Below are positions 35,131-47,676 of a DNA stretch of 64,000 nucleotides, piece after piece. The stretch is from assembly GCA_946800325.1 (NCBI GenBank), contig OX326958.1, forward strand, positions 21,154,414 to 21,218,413, written 5' to 3'. The notes under the pieces were generated by a model. The model was not told where the DNA came from and searched no databases. It worked only from the letters and a program-made list of their open reading frames with translations. How positions within the stretch are numbered: the stretch's first letter is position 1; each line of letters begins with the position of its first letter. The DNA is from Luzula sylvatica. Its lineage: Eukaryota; Streptophyta; Magnoliopsida; Poales; Juncaceae. Made by a program: the position numbers and the translations under genes.

Positions 35131-35530
35131 TCATACTTTTTCGAATACGGATATTCGGATACGGAATAATCCGGATCCGGATACAGATACCGTTCGGATA
35201 TTAAACGGATATTGATACTGTTCGAATATTGTCGGATATGGTTACTGATCTTTTCCGAATATTAAAACATATATTATTATATCACAACATAATATATTTT
35301 CAATTTTATATATACATGACTTACGACATGAACGATCCAAATTATTATATTATGTTTGGATCCGGATCCGGATATCCAAAACCGAATCCGGAAAAATGTC
35401 CGGACCCAGATAATATCCGATCTGATACTAAAATCGAATATTGAATCCGAATAAAAGTATCCGGATCCGGATCCGAATATTTTTTCGAATCCAAATATTT
35501 TTTCGAATACGGTCCGGTTCGGAAAATATC
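35131..35530. repeat. GGATCCGG/GGATAC-rich degenerate repeat, possible old MITE
   Basis: There is a high density of GGATAC, GGATCCGG and CGAATATTTTTTCGAA motifs in two blocks (35140-35260 and 35350-35525) around an AT-rich middle, with the second roughly an inverted version of the first. The arrangement resembles the GATACG MITE family with one change in the core motif. Confidence 0.5.
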
Positions 35531-35750
35531 CACACTATTTACGTCTGGAAAAATATAACATGTCTCCCAAACACACATTGATATTTTTGATGTGTCAATC
35601 GAAAACGTTTAATTAAATTGATTAGTTTTTTTAATTGAATCAATTAAACTAAATATTAATTTGAAGGTTAATCAATCCAATTAATTCATTAAAACACGCT
35701 CTAGTGAGGTCTCAAGAAAATTGTGGGGGCTCCATATCCTTTACATCTCT

Positions 35751-35758
35751 TTATATAC
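35751..35758 (+). promoter_or_regulatory. Possible TATA box of the receptor kinase gene
   Basis: TTATATAC lies about 140 bp upstream of the start codon at 35897. It is the only TATA-like motif at a plausible distance. Confidence 0.4.
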
Positions 35759-35896
35759 CTTTCTACAATTTGCAAGAATTTGAAGAATTAAGCTCTGCCA
35801 TACACTTCCAATTTGGCCATTTTAAAAATATCCAACCTCAAAGCGCTACATATATTACAATAGAAATTAATCAATTTGCAACACAACATAGTTCTA

Positions 35897-38471
35897 ATGG
35901 GGAAACTATATTTTCTTTCCATCTTACATACAACTCAATCTCTGATCTGTACTCTTCTCCTTCTCTCTTCATACACCGAAGGCCGTAAATATCTACTTAA
36001 ACGCGATTCTCTATCTGTTGAAAAATCTTCTGATATTTTGATATCACCAAATGGTATATTCACATGCGGCTTCTACAATATCTCAGAAACTGCGTTCTCG
36101 TTCTCGATATGGTTCTCTAACTCAGCAAAAAAGACCGTTGTTTGGACTGCAAACCCTAATCAACCTGTTCATGGTTCGGGCTCTAAAATTGTATTCAATA
36201 AACATGGTAACTTGGCCCTGAAGGACTGGGGAGGTAAAGTTATATGGATAACTAATCTTAATACCACGTATTATGCATATCGTGCAGAACTCCTCGACTC
36301 GGGGAATCTTGTCATAATGGATGGAGGTAAAAATATTCTTTGGCAAAGCTTTGATTATCCTACAGATACATTGTTGCCTAATCAACCGTTAACCACAAAA
36401 TTAGTTTCTTCTAACATCTCGGGTTCTTCGGTTAATTATATGTTACATTTTGATGATACATATGTATTATCTCTAAGATATACAAATCCCATTTTTTCTA
36501 GCGTATATTGGCCGAGTCCCGACCAAGGTGCCTGGGCAAATTTAAGAATACCATATAAAATAAGTAGAAGCGCATCCTTTGATGAAAACGGTTTTTTCTT
36601 ATCGAGTGACGATTTCACATTCCATGCATCTGATTGGGGTCCTCAAATTTCAAGAAGGCTAACTCTAGACCCTGATGGCAATCTCAGATTATACAGTCTG
36701 AATGATCACGATGGTTCTTGGTTTGTCTCTTGGGTGGCTGTATCACAACCATGTGACATCCATGGGCTTTGTGGTCAAAATGGAATTTGCGAGTACTTGT
36801 TACAACCGACTTGCACTTGCCCTCCTGGTTTCAGGATGATCGATCCAAGCGATTGGAGTAAAGGTTGTGATAATATTTACAAACTTAGTAGTTTCAAGAA
36901 TTTAACAGATGTGTGGTTTCTCCGTCTTCCTTATTCGGATTACTGGGGTGAAGTAGAAAACCTCACAAACTCGATCTCTATTAACAAGTGCGAAGAAATT
37001 TGTACGAGTTCTCCATCTTGCCAAGGATTCGAATTCAAACCAGGTAAAGGTGATTGCTACACTAAATCTTTGCTATTAAACGGTAGATTTGTTCAAGGGG
37101 ACTGGGGAGACATATACCTTAAGTTTCCTAGAAGTGTTATAGAATCAGAACTAGCAACGACTACAGCGCGAGCTCTTGCATGCGGAAAGACCGAACCTGA
37201 AATCCTTCTTCCTTTCAAACAAGATGGTGATAAGGAAAGAACGCTATGGATTTCTCTCTATAGTTTTATAGTAGTCATATTCGCAATAGAAGCACTCTTC
37301 ATTTCGTTCGGTTGTTTGTTCATACTTAAGTATGAACGCAAACCGTTAGAAGCCGAAGAAGGTTACAAGATGATCACGAGTCAATTTCGAAGATTCACAT
37401 ACGACGAGTTAGAGAGGGCAACCGGCAAGTTCAAGGACGTGATTGGGAGGGGAGGATCAGGAGTTGTTTTTAAGGGAGAATTGAGTGACGGGAGAGTGAT
37501 AGCCGCAAAAAATATGGAAGAAGTTACGCAGGGCGGGGAAGAATTTCAAGCAGAACTCAGCGTTATCGCGGGAATTTATCACATGAATCTGGTGAGAATG
37601 TGGGGATTTTGTTCGGAGAAATCACATCGGATCCTCGTGTCTGAGTACGTACAAAACGGTTCATTGGACAAAGCCTTATTTGGCATCGAGAACGACGGTC
37701 TTTTGCTCAGTTGGGAACAAAGGTATGTACCGTTAAAACTATTAAAGTGTATCCATTTATGTTTAATTCACATAATATATGAAATCTAAACCGTTAATTG
37801 GATTTAGTTTGAATACTCTAGATTTAATTTATCATATCATATAATATTAGTTCCCCTAATTTTATTGGAGTTTCAGGTATAAGATTGCACTAGGAGTGGC
37901 AAAAGGGCTGGCTTATCTTCATCACGAGTGTTTCGAATGGGTCATTCATTGTGATGTGAAACCTGAGAACATCTTATTGGATCTTGATTACGAGCCCAAG
38001 ATTACCGATTTTGGTTTGGCGAAGTTGCTTCGTAGAGGTGGAGGAGACTCTAAAGTGTCGCGGATTCGAGGGACCAGGGGTTATATTGCGCCAGAATGGG
38101 CGTCTAGTCTACCAATAACGACAAAAGTAGATGTTTATAGTTACGGTGTGTTACTTCTCGAGCTAGTAATGGGGATCAGGGTTTCATATCGCGTGCTAGA
38201 TAATGGAGATGATGTTAAAATCATGTTGAAAAGTCTAGTAACTAGTCTACAAGAGAAATTAGAAGGTAGCGGTGATGAACCGTTTAATTGGGTTCTAGAT
38301 ATCATCGATTCAAGATTGAATGGGCAGTTCAATTTTTCACAGGCAGTTTTTTGTGTAAAATTAGCAGTTTCTTGCTTAGAAGAGGAAAGAAGCAAAAGGC
38401 CCAGCATGGATTATGTGGTGCGAGTTCTTAACTCTTATGATCTTCAAGCCAATTCCATGAGAATTTCCTAG
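35897..38471 (+). CDS. G-type lectin S-receptor-like Ser/Thr protein kinase (ZmPK1-like)
   Basis: Two exons, 35897-37722 and 37877-38471, joined across an intron with GT/AG ends (AAAG|GTATGT, TTTCAG|G), give 806 residues. I chose the ATG at 35897 because the frame upstream has only a TTG. Domain order: signal peptide (LICTLLLLSSYTEG); bulb-lectin domain (residues ~35-150, VVWTANPNQPV, LLDSGNLVI, WQSFDYPTDTLLP); S-locus glycoprotein region; cysteine-rich EGF-like part (CDIHGLCGQNGIC); PAN/apple domain (CEEICTSSPSCQGFEF); one membrane span (SFIVVIFAIEALFISFGCLF); kinase. Kinase motifs: glycine loop IGRGGSGVVFKG, ATP lysine in AAKNME, catalytic HCDVKPENILL, DFG in TDFGLAK, APEW. HCD in place of HRD makes it a non-RD kinase, common in this subfamily. 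It should sit in the plasma membrane and signal from an extracellular ligand. It looks intact and is the only such host gene here. Confidence 0.93.
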
Positions 38472-39260
38472 CTACAAAGTTCGTATGAAATAGTTTTGAG
38501 AATGTTTCTATAAATCATGTAAAATTATGTAGATAATAATTGTTATGTGTTAAGGATCGATTTCACTATTTTGGTGTACTATATATATTCCGTTCGGCAA
38601 GTGTTGGAATACTATACTCTGTTTCTATAAATCAAGGGGATAATAGCACTGAATCCTCTGTTTCTATATGTGTTGCGAAGTCTTGTTATATCTTCGTGTG
38701 TTCTGATTTTTATGTGACTTTCATTCTTTTGGACATAATGCATATTAATCACATTCGAAATTAATAATTAGTACTATCAGTAATGTTTTGAAACAATTAA
38801 ATAAAATTTGATTCAACAAAAATCATATATTTTGGGGATACGAATTTTTATTGAATAAACATAATGTGTGTTATATATAATGTATTTCCTAGTAGTCGTT
38901 TCTATGACACAGGTCGTTCATGTTCGAGATCATTATATTTTCAGGTCATTTGAGTTTCAGGTTGTTTGATTTCAGTTTATGGTTGTTAAATTTTCATTAT
39001 TTTCTATTTCTTGTCGATTTCGAATTGGGTTCGAACAAGCCCTAAGGTCTTTTTTTATCGAGTTACATTTTGCCAACTCTATAATACTATTTTATTTCAC
39101 TTACCTGTAATTAGAGTTTCCGCATTTGATTGATTGATCAGTAAATTTTGGATAATATGTTCTTACTTTTTCTTATTTTCGAGTTCTATATAACTTAATT
39201 TTAATTCTTTCAATTTGTTCAATTTTTAATTGGATTATTAAATTGTGATTGAATTTAAAT
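38472..39260. other. Kinase 3' flank, non-coding
   Basis: Likely 3' UTR followed by AT-rich intergenic DNA. Possible polyadenylation contexts (AATAATAATTG near 38530) exist, but none is decisive. Confidence 0.5.
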
Positions 39261-39264
39261 GTAT

Positions 39265-39310
39265 ACCAGTAGAATACTCGCGCTACGCGGCGAGTATGTT
39301 AATTATGCTT
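39265..39310 (-). mobile_element. Possible decayed Helitron 3' end
   Basis: A GC-rich hairpin (ACTCGC...GCGAGT around CTACGCG) stands out in very AT-rich DNA. On the minus strand it is followed about 8 bp later by CTACTGG, where a Helitron would have CTAG or CTAA. If real, the body would extend right into 39310-40150, which is extremely AT-rich and otherwise unexplained. Confidence 0.35.
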
Positions 39311-40157
39311 TACATTATAATACAAAGTATAAAGTTGTATGATATTATTGATAATATCGTCTCAAAATAAAAAAAAAATTGAACTCATTTATCTATGATT
39401 ATGTATATGATTATGTATATGTTAAATTATTTTACATTATATTAGCAAAAAAAACTCATTTTAAATACGTATATTAGTGTCATTGTATAATAATATATGA
39501 GGTATAATACAATTTTACTAAAAAACTAAACAATAAATATTGTATCATTGTCGTTTATAATATTTCATACAATATCAAATATATAACACACATAAATAAT
39601 ATCAAAATATATAATATTAAACTTAATAGTGAAATAGTTTAATAAACAATATCAAAATTTAAATAGTATGAACATAGATATAGATATTTTATATCATATG
39701 GTTTTTTATAAATCACATTTTCAAAAACAACAATACTATCAAAATATTATTTGACAGGCGTTTATAAAATTAATAAGTTATCTAGATGGATAAACTATTT
39801 TTTTAATTTATGTTAGTTTTTCAAATTTTGATAATAAATTGTTTAATTAAAACAATAAATATAATCTACTTACTATTACATGAGATTCTTATAGTTACAT
39901 TTTTTTTGAAATTAAATAATAATGCTTAACATTTTATTATGTAAATATGATACTTAAAATTCTATTATGTAAAAATACATTTTTTTGGCATTGAATATTT
40001 TCTTACATAATATTTTTACAAATTCAAATGATATTAAACAATATTTATGAACTATGTTAATATTGATGTCAAAATAAAGAGAAAATTGAAATGAATATAT
40101 TTGATTGATTTTTAAAATTAAATTTCTAAAATAATATTAATATATGTTGTATGTTTT
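39311..40157. other. Very AT-rich stretch, nothing coding
   Basis: No frame or boundary is recognised. It may be the body of the Helitron-like end at 39265. Homology to window position 1 starts at about 40158, so the duplication probably continues leftward past position 1. Confidence 0.5.
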
Positions 40158-40565
40158 ATAATAGTACATATTATATTGTATTTCATGTATAAAATTTTCA
40201 TCTTCCCTTGCACTCACATTTAGTCATGTAATCTTATGAAATGATAATAATTGAATAAATTTAGTTAATGTGAACATAATCAATAATAATTGATCACGTC
40301 ATTACTGTATGATGATGTGACATTCTAAGCAAGCTTAAAATATCATGTAAAATAATACACATAAATAAGTACAAATAATTATGATTATAAAAAATCAATA
40401 ATTAATCAATGGTTTAAATTTTGTCACATTTCATAATCTAATGATTGATATGAATGTCATGATGTGACACAAAAAAATTACACAACTTTACAAAATAAAT
40501 GCGGATAAATACTAGCTCTTTATTTCAATCCGGTCCATATAAACAATTCCCAATATATAAAATAT

Positions 40566-43367
40566 GGAAATTTTTTAAAACTAACCACGTTTGAAAACAA
40601 AATTACAAAAATAACCAAGTTTTGAAAGAAATTCCGAAAATATCTTTTGCGGGGTACCATTCAGCGCCTTTTTTAAATTGCGGGGAACCATTCAGCGCCT
40701 TTGTTTAGGGGAGTAATTAAGGCAGTTAAATAAAGGCGCCGAATGAAACAGCGCAAAGCGCTCAATGATTCAGCGCCATTTCAAGATATTTTAAAAAAAA
40801 AAATTATTTCACTCCAAGATGTACCCGCCGAATTCTCCATTATTTAGTTATTACGTTCAAATATATTGATAATTAAGATATACAATTAAATATTCAGTAA
40901 AATTTATTCAAATTTATGAATTTGAATGAATATTAATTATGTATTAAGTTAACAGCTAATATGTAATGGTTATTATTTTAATTAAATATACGAATCGAAA
41001 TTATCCAAATTTTATCATAACATTTCTATGTTATAATTAATATATTTAATTAAAATTATAACCAGTACATGTTAGCTGTTAACTTAATATGTAATTAATA
41101 ATTGTTCGAATTCATAAATTTGAATAAATTTTACCGAATATTTAATTATATATCTTAATTATCAATATAATTGAACGTAATAACTAAATAATGGAGAATT
41201 CGGCAGGTACATCTTGGAGTTCAATAATTTTTTTAAATCTTATTTTCAAACCGTGAGTCAGTGTGTGATATTAAAAAAAGAAAAAATTAAACCCCTCCGA
41301 AGTGTACACGCCGAATTCTCCATTATTTAGTTATTACGTTCAATTATATTGATAATTAAGATATATAATTAAATATTCAGTAAAATTTATTCAAATTTAT
41401 GAATTCGAACAATTATTAATTATGGATTAAGTTAACAGCTAACATGTACTGGTTATCATTTTAATTAAATAGACGAATCGAAATTATCCAAATTTTACCA
41501 TAACTACTCTATGTCATAATTAGTATATTTAATTAAAATAATAACTAGTACATGTTAGTTGTTAACTTAATATATAATTAATAATTGTTCGAATTCATAA
41601 ATTTGAATAAATTTTACTGAATATTTAATTATATATCTTAATTATCAATATAATTGAACGTAATAACTAAATAATGGAGAATTCGGCAGGTACATCTTGG
41701 AGTTGAATAATTTTTTTAAATCTTATTTTCAAACCGTGTGTCAGTGTGTGATATTAAAAAAAAGAAAAAATTAAACCCCTCCGAAGTGTACACGCCGAAT
41801 TCTCCATTATTTAGTTATTACGTTCAATTATATTGATAATTAAGATATATAATTAAATATTCAGTAAAATTTATTCAAATTTATGAATTCGAACAATTAT
41901 TAATTATGGATTAAGTTAACAGCTAACATGTACTGGTTATCATTTTAATTAAATAGACGAATCGAAATTATCCAAATTTTACCATAACTACTCTATGTCA
42001 TAATTAGTATATTTAATTAAAATAATAACTAGTACATGTTAGTTGTTAACTTAATATATAATTAATAATTGTTCGAATTCATAAATTTGAATAAATTTTA
42101 CTGAATATTTAATTATATATCTTAATTATCAATATAATTGAACGTAATAACTAAATAATGGAGAACTCGGCAGGTACATCTTGGAGTTGAATAATTTTTT
42201 TAAATCTTATTTTCAAGTGATATTAAAAAAAGAAAAAATTAAACCCCTCCGAAGTGTACACGCCGAATTCTCCATTATTTAGTTATTACGTTCAATTATA
42301 TTGATAATTAAGATATATAATTAAATATTCAGTAAAATTTATTCAAATTTATGAATTCGAACAATTATTAATTATGGATTAAGTTAACAGCTAATGGTTA
42401 TCATTTTAATTAAATAGACGAATCGAAATTATCCAAATTTTACCATAACTACTCTATGTCATAATTAGTATATTTAATTAAAATAATAACTAGTACATGT
42501 TAGTTGTTAACTTAATATATAATTAATAATTGTTCGAATTCATAAATTTGAATAAATTTTACTGAATATTTAATTATATATCTTAATTATCAATATAATT
42601 GAACGTAATAACTAAATAATGGAGAATTCGGCAGGTACATCTTGGAGTTGAATAATTTTTTTAAATCTTATTTTCAAACCGTGTGTCAGTGTGTGATATT
42701 AAAAAAAGAAAAAATTAAACCCCTCCGAAGTGTACACGCCGAATTCTCCATTATTTAGTTATTACGTTCAATTATATTGATAATTAAGATATATAATTAA
42801 ATATTCAGTAAAATTTATTCAAATTTGTGAATTCGAACAATTATTAATTACATATTAAGTTAACAGCTAACATGTACTTGTTATCATTTTAATTAAATAG
42901 ACGAATCGAAATTATCCAAATTTTATCATAACATCTCTATGTCCTAATTAGTATAATTTAATTAAAATAATAACGAGTACATGTTGGCTGTTAACTTAAT
43001 ATATAATTAATAATTGTTTGAATTCATAAATTTTAATAAATTTTACTGAATATTTAATTATATATCTTAATTATCAATATAATTGAACGTAATAACTAAA
43101 TAATGGAGAATTCGGCGAGTACATCTTGGAGTGAAATATATATATTTTCTTAAATATCTTTGAAAGGCGCTGATTCATTCAGCGCCTGGCGCTATTTCAT
43201 TCGGCGCCTTTATTTAACACCCTCCTAAACAAAGGCGCTGAATGGTTCCCCGCAATTTAAAAAAGGCGCTGAATGGTACCCCGCAAAAGACATTTTCGGA
43301 ATTTCTTTCAAAACTTGGTTATTTTTGTAATTTTGTTTTCAAACGTGGTTAGTTTTAAAAAATTTCC
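40566..43367. mobile_element. Palindromic Mutator-like element (2.8 kb), non-autonomous
   Basis: The 9-bp duplication ATAAAATAT flanks it (40557-40565 and 43368-43376), and copy A has the single empty site at about 403-411. The terminal inverted repeats, starting GGAAATTTTTTAAAACTAAC, are near-perfect for over 130 bp and recognisable for about 270 bp. Each arm holds several GGCGCTGAATG-type motifs (ATTCAGCGCC on the left). The middle is an array of inverted-repeat units (see next entry). No coding capacity is seen on either strand. Confidence 0.92.
40810..43135. repeat. Tandem array of five palindromic units, period about 468-484 bp
   Basis: The phrase CCGAATTCTCCATTATTTAG recurs at about 40828, 41311, 41795, 42263 and 42739. 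Each unit ends with the inverted phrase AATAATGGAGAATTCGGC. Each unit is itself an inverted repeat with arms near 190 bp, running from the CCGAATTCTCC side to AAGTTAACAGCTAACATGTA and back from TACATGTTAGTTGTTAACTT. Units 2 to 4 are nearly identical. Units 1 and 5 are more diverged and merge with the element termini. Unit 4 has a short deletion at its inner left arm. Confidence 0.9.
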
Positions 43368-43376
43368 ATAAAATAT

Positions 43377-44370
43377 CCTAGCTCTTTTATTTCACCAAAC
43401 TCATTCTCGTGAACTTTTACCTCCGGAGTTATATACGAACATCTCCACGGACAGACAAAAGTTGTGTTGATACGTCAATCGAAGGAGAGTTGAAAGAGAT
43501 TAATTAGATTGATTAGCATCAAATCAATGCTAATAATATGTATAGATTCAATTAAAAAGTCTAACCAATCCGATTAATCCACATCGTTTGAAGCATCAAC
43601 AAATATTTTATGTGTTTATGGAGCATGATATATTTACCCTTTACCTTCCAAACAGCAGTGAAAATCAGATTATATCCATGTGAATATAACTGTAATATGG
43701 GTAGCGAGTCCGTTTTCACCTGCTACACAGAAGCCTACAAAACTGCTGCATGGAAATCAGATTTATGTCCTTCGGCTATGTTTAGCGGCCACTAAGTCTA
43801 TTTGTAGCTCAAACCCATTCCCCAAATCCTGCACAAATTACTTCTCAATTGCACGATCAAGATCATGGGTAGAGAGCAGACGGAAGCCATTTATACTAAC
43901 CTCGACAAGAATGATTTCGATTCCGTATTAACCTCCCCCAAATCGCTTGATTCTGGGACAAATGCAATGAATCAGACCAGAATCGGAGATGCCTCGATCT
44001 GCCAATTGCTGAAACTTACAGATGGGTTTTAGTATTTGACCAGTGCTCAATTGAGTCGTCGTGCAATGCTGAATTTGGGGAGTTATCTTCTTTCCTCTTG
44101 TGTTTCAAACTCTGTTCTTATAAAACTGGAGACGGTTAGTGTTCACTGGTACAATTTCTTAATACGCGTAGCTTATTTTTACATCAATTATATACTCAAA
44201 TATCGTGATCATTGTGTTGTTTATTTAGGTTCTGATATAGAATACAGAAACCAATTTTGGAAGAATCGGGAAAGTAATACTTATCTAAGAATCAGATCAA
44301 ACAATCCAATCAAACGGCCTAAATCCATTATATTCTTCTTTGGTGAGTTGGAATTGTGGATCCGAGTTGT
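43377..44370. other. Copy B counterpart of 411-659 and 2563-3300; host gene remnant
   Basis: It contains the same unrecognised exon-like segment as copy A (start near 43865; SICQLLKLTDGF then a stop; MLNLGSYLLSSC). The frame 44036-44494 stays open mainly because it runs into the hAT insertion. I do not recognise the protein. Confidence 0.45.
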
Positions 44371-44378
44371 ATATCGCT

Positions 44379-44983
44379 CAGGGCCGGACCTGGGCTTTGG
44401 CCGAGTTGGCCCAGGTCACAGGCCTCCCTTTTTCATGGGCCTCCTTTTTTTAAGACCCGTTTTCATAAATTCAGTAAATATATGTTCAATTTAGGTTCAA
44501 TTTAAGTTTAAATTCTAATTTTAATAATTTAAGGTTTGTTCGATTTATTTCAGCAATTATTTTGGTCAATTTCAAAAAATTTAGGTTTGTAATTATGTTA
44601 GTTATTTCATTGACATTCAGGATTTTCTGCATAATTTGATTAAAATTTGGAGGTTTGCCTCAAAATTTAAGAGTTATTAAGATATTTTCCAAAATATAGG
44701 GTATGCGACAAAATTTGAACAAAATCGAGCTGTTTTTTAGCAAAATTTTAGAATTTTCATTAAAATTTAGGATTTCTCGCATGATTTTATGAATATTCAG
44801 TTTTTTTTTTACTAAAAATCTAGGGTTCTTCGACAAAATTTGAGTAAAATTTGCAGATTTTTCATCAAAATTTTCGAAAAGATAGTTTAATAAAAATTTC
44901 GGCACGTATAATATTCGCTTTAGTTTCTTCGGTATATCGTAATATAGTCGTCAAAGGCCTCCAAAAACTCAGGATCGGGCATG
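44379..44983. mobile_element. hAT-type MITE (605 bp), copy B only
   Basis: The 8-bp duplication ATATCGCT lies at 44371-44378 and 44984-44991, and copy A has it once. The left end is CAGGGCCGGACCTGGGC; the right end read inward is CATGCCCGATCCTGAG, an imperfect inverted repeat of the common plant CAGGGCCGG hAT type. The interior is AT-rich with recurring AAAATTTAGG/CCTAAATTTT-like phrases. No transposase. Confidence 0.88.
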
Positions 44984-44991
44984 ATATCGCT

Positions 44992-46231
44992 TGTAATAAA
45001 ATGGATTCTTTGGTGAGTTGGAATTGGAAGATTTGATCTATTTTAAGGTACTCATTTTTGCCCTAATTTACATTTAGTTATGCATCTGTTACCCTTTTGT
45101 TAATGTAGATTAGTGCTTGGTGGAAATCTGGTTTTTGATAGTCTGGAATTTGGTTTCTTGTTTTTTGAAATACAGGATGTGGTAACTGGTAAAAGGACTG
45201 ACGGTAGACGTTAGATACCTAGGCGAGAATTTAGGTTTAAATTTAATTCAGTATACTTGTCATGATCTTATAAATTTCTCTGTAAAATAGGCGTCAATTT
45301 AAATCGCCACTGCTTTTAAATCATCTCATCGGTATAATAAAGAGCTTTTTTCAATTTCAAAATTCAATATTTCTAAAATTGTGTTATTTTCTATTTATTT
45401 TGGTTTGATAGGTACTTCTTCACCTTGCATAATGTCATTGAGAAATTTCAAGGTTTTTTCGGTGTATTAAAATGAGGGCTCACAATCAGATCAAGTGGTA
45501 TAACTCCCGAAATTTCTTCAGTTATAAGAGTATATACAGAATCACTTTACCAAAACGATAATTTAAACTCAAATGAAACCTCAAATAATAATAGTAGTCA
45601 TGTAAATACTTTATAATCCTTACCTCGTTCGTTTTAATTGTTCCTATTTAATTAAGAGATTGTAAAAGATATCATTCAATGCACACAAACTGCAGGGTTT
45701 ATTGCTGATACTGCAGCCAATTTTGTGCATAAATCATTGATAAATCAAAATAAATTAATTGAGAATGAAACCAATTATTTGGAAATGGAAGATTCATTCG
45801 AGGCTTTGGGACGGTCAAAGAAAAGCTTCAGCCCTCGGTGCACCCAAAGTAGGTTTTTTTTTGTACTTTCATCTTTCTTTTATTTTGAGTTATTATGTTA
45901 TTAAATTATTTATTTGGTGCTGTTTTTGACATTTAAAAAAAAAAATGTGATATAGGTGCTTGATGTCAAATGGGAAAGGACGCTATCTAGGTAATAAATT
46001 TAATATTACAATTTGGAACTTTATTACTTAAATAATTTGACCTAATTCTAGTGTTAATAATATTTTTTCGAAAGACATATTTTCTTATTTTCTTGAATTG
46101 TTATCATATTGCATTATTATCCCCGTTTAAACAATCTTAAAAGATAATAAGAGATATTTAATTTTCAAAGATCCACACAGGTTGTACTATTCTCCTAATT
46201 TTTGGGATTGCATTTGAAGTTTTATATACAA
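44992..46231. other. Copy B spacer matching 3309-4418
   Basis: Non-coding and collinear with copy A. It retains about 120 bp (46085-46210) that copy A lost in a deletion repaired with filler DNA. Confidence 0.7.
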
Positions 46232-47462
46232 CTAGCTTTATCCCCGCGCAATTGCGCGGGATGTTTTTTATATAATTATTTAAATAGAATTAACGCGCAT
46301 GCGTTTGAACTAAATTAATCTCATCATGACATATTTGCAAATATCATGATGTCAATAGATGCATAAGACTCATGAAATTAGTCTATCACGGATATTATTT
46401 TATAATATAATTTGTATAAATTGCATTTGTTCAGGTGCTTCTAAAATCGAAAAAAAGACCAAATTTTAAATATGTATGTAAAATAGGAAAAAAAGACCAA
46501 ATGTAAAAAAGGACCAAAATGTAAAATAAGGAAAAAGGATCAGAAATGTAAAAGGGACCGAAATATAAATAAAAAGGACCAAAATGTAAATTAAAATTAA
46601 AAAGGACCAAAATGTAAATTAAAAACGTAAAAAAGACCGAAATGTAAATAGAAAAGGACCAAAATGTAAATTAAAACTAAAAAGGACCAAAATATAAATT
46701 TAAAATTTAAAAAAGGACTGAAATGCTATGTTACGCGGATACTCCAAAAACGCCGAAGTATCCTGAGGATACGGGTATCCGATACGGATACGGGTGCGAT
46801 ACGGCTGCGATACGTATCGGATACGCCACGTGGAGTATCCGAATTTTTTAATATTATTTTTTTTCGGATACGGCGGGGATACGGCAGGATACGGCAGGAT
46901 ACGGCTGGGATACGTTTAGGATACGGCTGGGATACTCCATTTAGGATACTTCGGCCCAATATATGTTTTGACCCATAATATTTTTAAATAATTTGTATAT
47001 GATACTTCTAGGATACTTCTAGGATACTTCTAAAACTAGTTTTAGGATACTTCTAAAATAATTTAAGATAATTTTATGATACTTGTATTGTTATGTTGAT
47101 TTTTTTTATTGTCATGATATTTAATTTAAAAATATTATTTAATTTATTATTTATTTATTTATTATATATAATATAAATATATTAAAATAATAACTATATA
47201 GCCGTATCCGTATCCGTGATTTTTCAAAAATTGCCGTATCGCCGTATCCGTATCGTATCGGATACGATACCCGTACCCGTATCCGTGCAACATAGCTGAA
47301 ATGTAAAGAAAAAATGACCAAAATGTAAATAAAAAGGATCAAAATGAAAAATTATAATTAAAAAGGACCAAAATGTAAATTAATTTTTTTTTTTTTACAC
47401 AAATGCCCTTGATGACGTGGAGGCATAGAATTGCAAGAAATTTGTCTACTTTATACATAAGA
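46232..47462 (-). mobile_element. Helitron, non-autonomous, with nested MITE
   Basis: Read on the minus strand it starts TCTTATGTATAAAG (ending at 47462) and finishes with the CCCGCGCAATTGCGCGGG hairpin and CTAG (46232-46235). The host bases are A on the left and T on the right, and copy A is the empty site. It is the same family as 31763-32491 but carries a 570-bp MITE plus its 8-bp duplication. The rest is GGACCAAAATGTAAA-type minisatellite. Confidence 0.92.
46726..47295. mobile_element. GATACG-rich hAT-type MITE nested in Helitron
   Basis: The target duplication CTGAAATG lies at 46718-46725 and 47296-47303. The ends are CTATGTTACGCGGATAC and, read inward, CTATGTTGCACGGATACGG. An 8-bp duplication with short inverted ends indicates hAT. 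The outer 200 bp on the left are packed with GGATACGG units and the right end with CCGTATC units, so the two sides can pair. The middle is AT-rich. This is the most complete member of the family and defines its termini. Confidence 0.9.
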
Positions 47463-47676
47463 TATAATACGTTTTGTTTTCTTCTATTGACAAAATTATT
47501 TCCTTTTTGTTCGACGTGACAATTGAATATATTGTACCGATTCTACGTTTACTTCAACAATTTTATATCTCCACGTTGTTCTTCGCAATACACGTGAAGA
47601 TATGCACACGACTAAGATAGCCAAATTCCATGTTTTAATCCTGTACGACACAAGATATAATTACTTCGAACTTCTT

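Noticed and set aside
35876..35896. Upstream start for the receptor kinase
   Set aside because: The frame extension opens with TTG; the first ATG is at 35897 and leads directly into a signal peptide.
36122..36385. Minus-strand frames opposite the kinase gene (also 36436-36618, 38141-38407)
   Set aside because: Shadows of the real coding strand with no independent protein features.
40810..43135. CRISPR-like or centromeric satellite array
   Set aside because: Units are about 476 bp, palindromic, only five in number, and bounded by transposon termini with a 9-bp target duplication.
44036..44494. 152-residue plus-strand frame as a real gene
   Set aside because: Its second half is made by reading into the hAT insertion; copy A lacks that extension.
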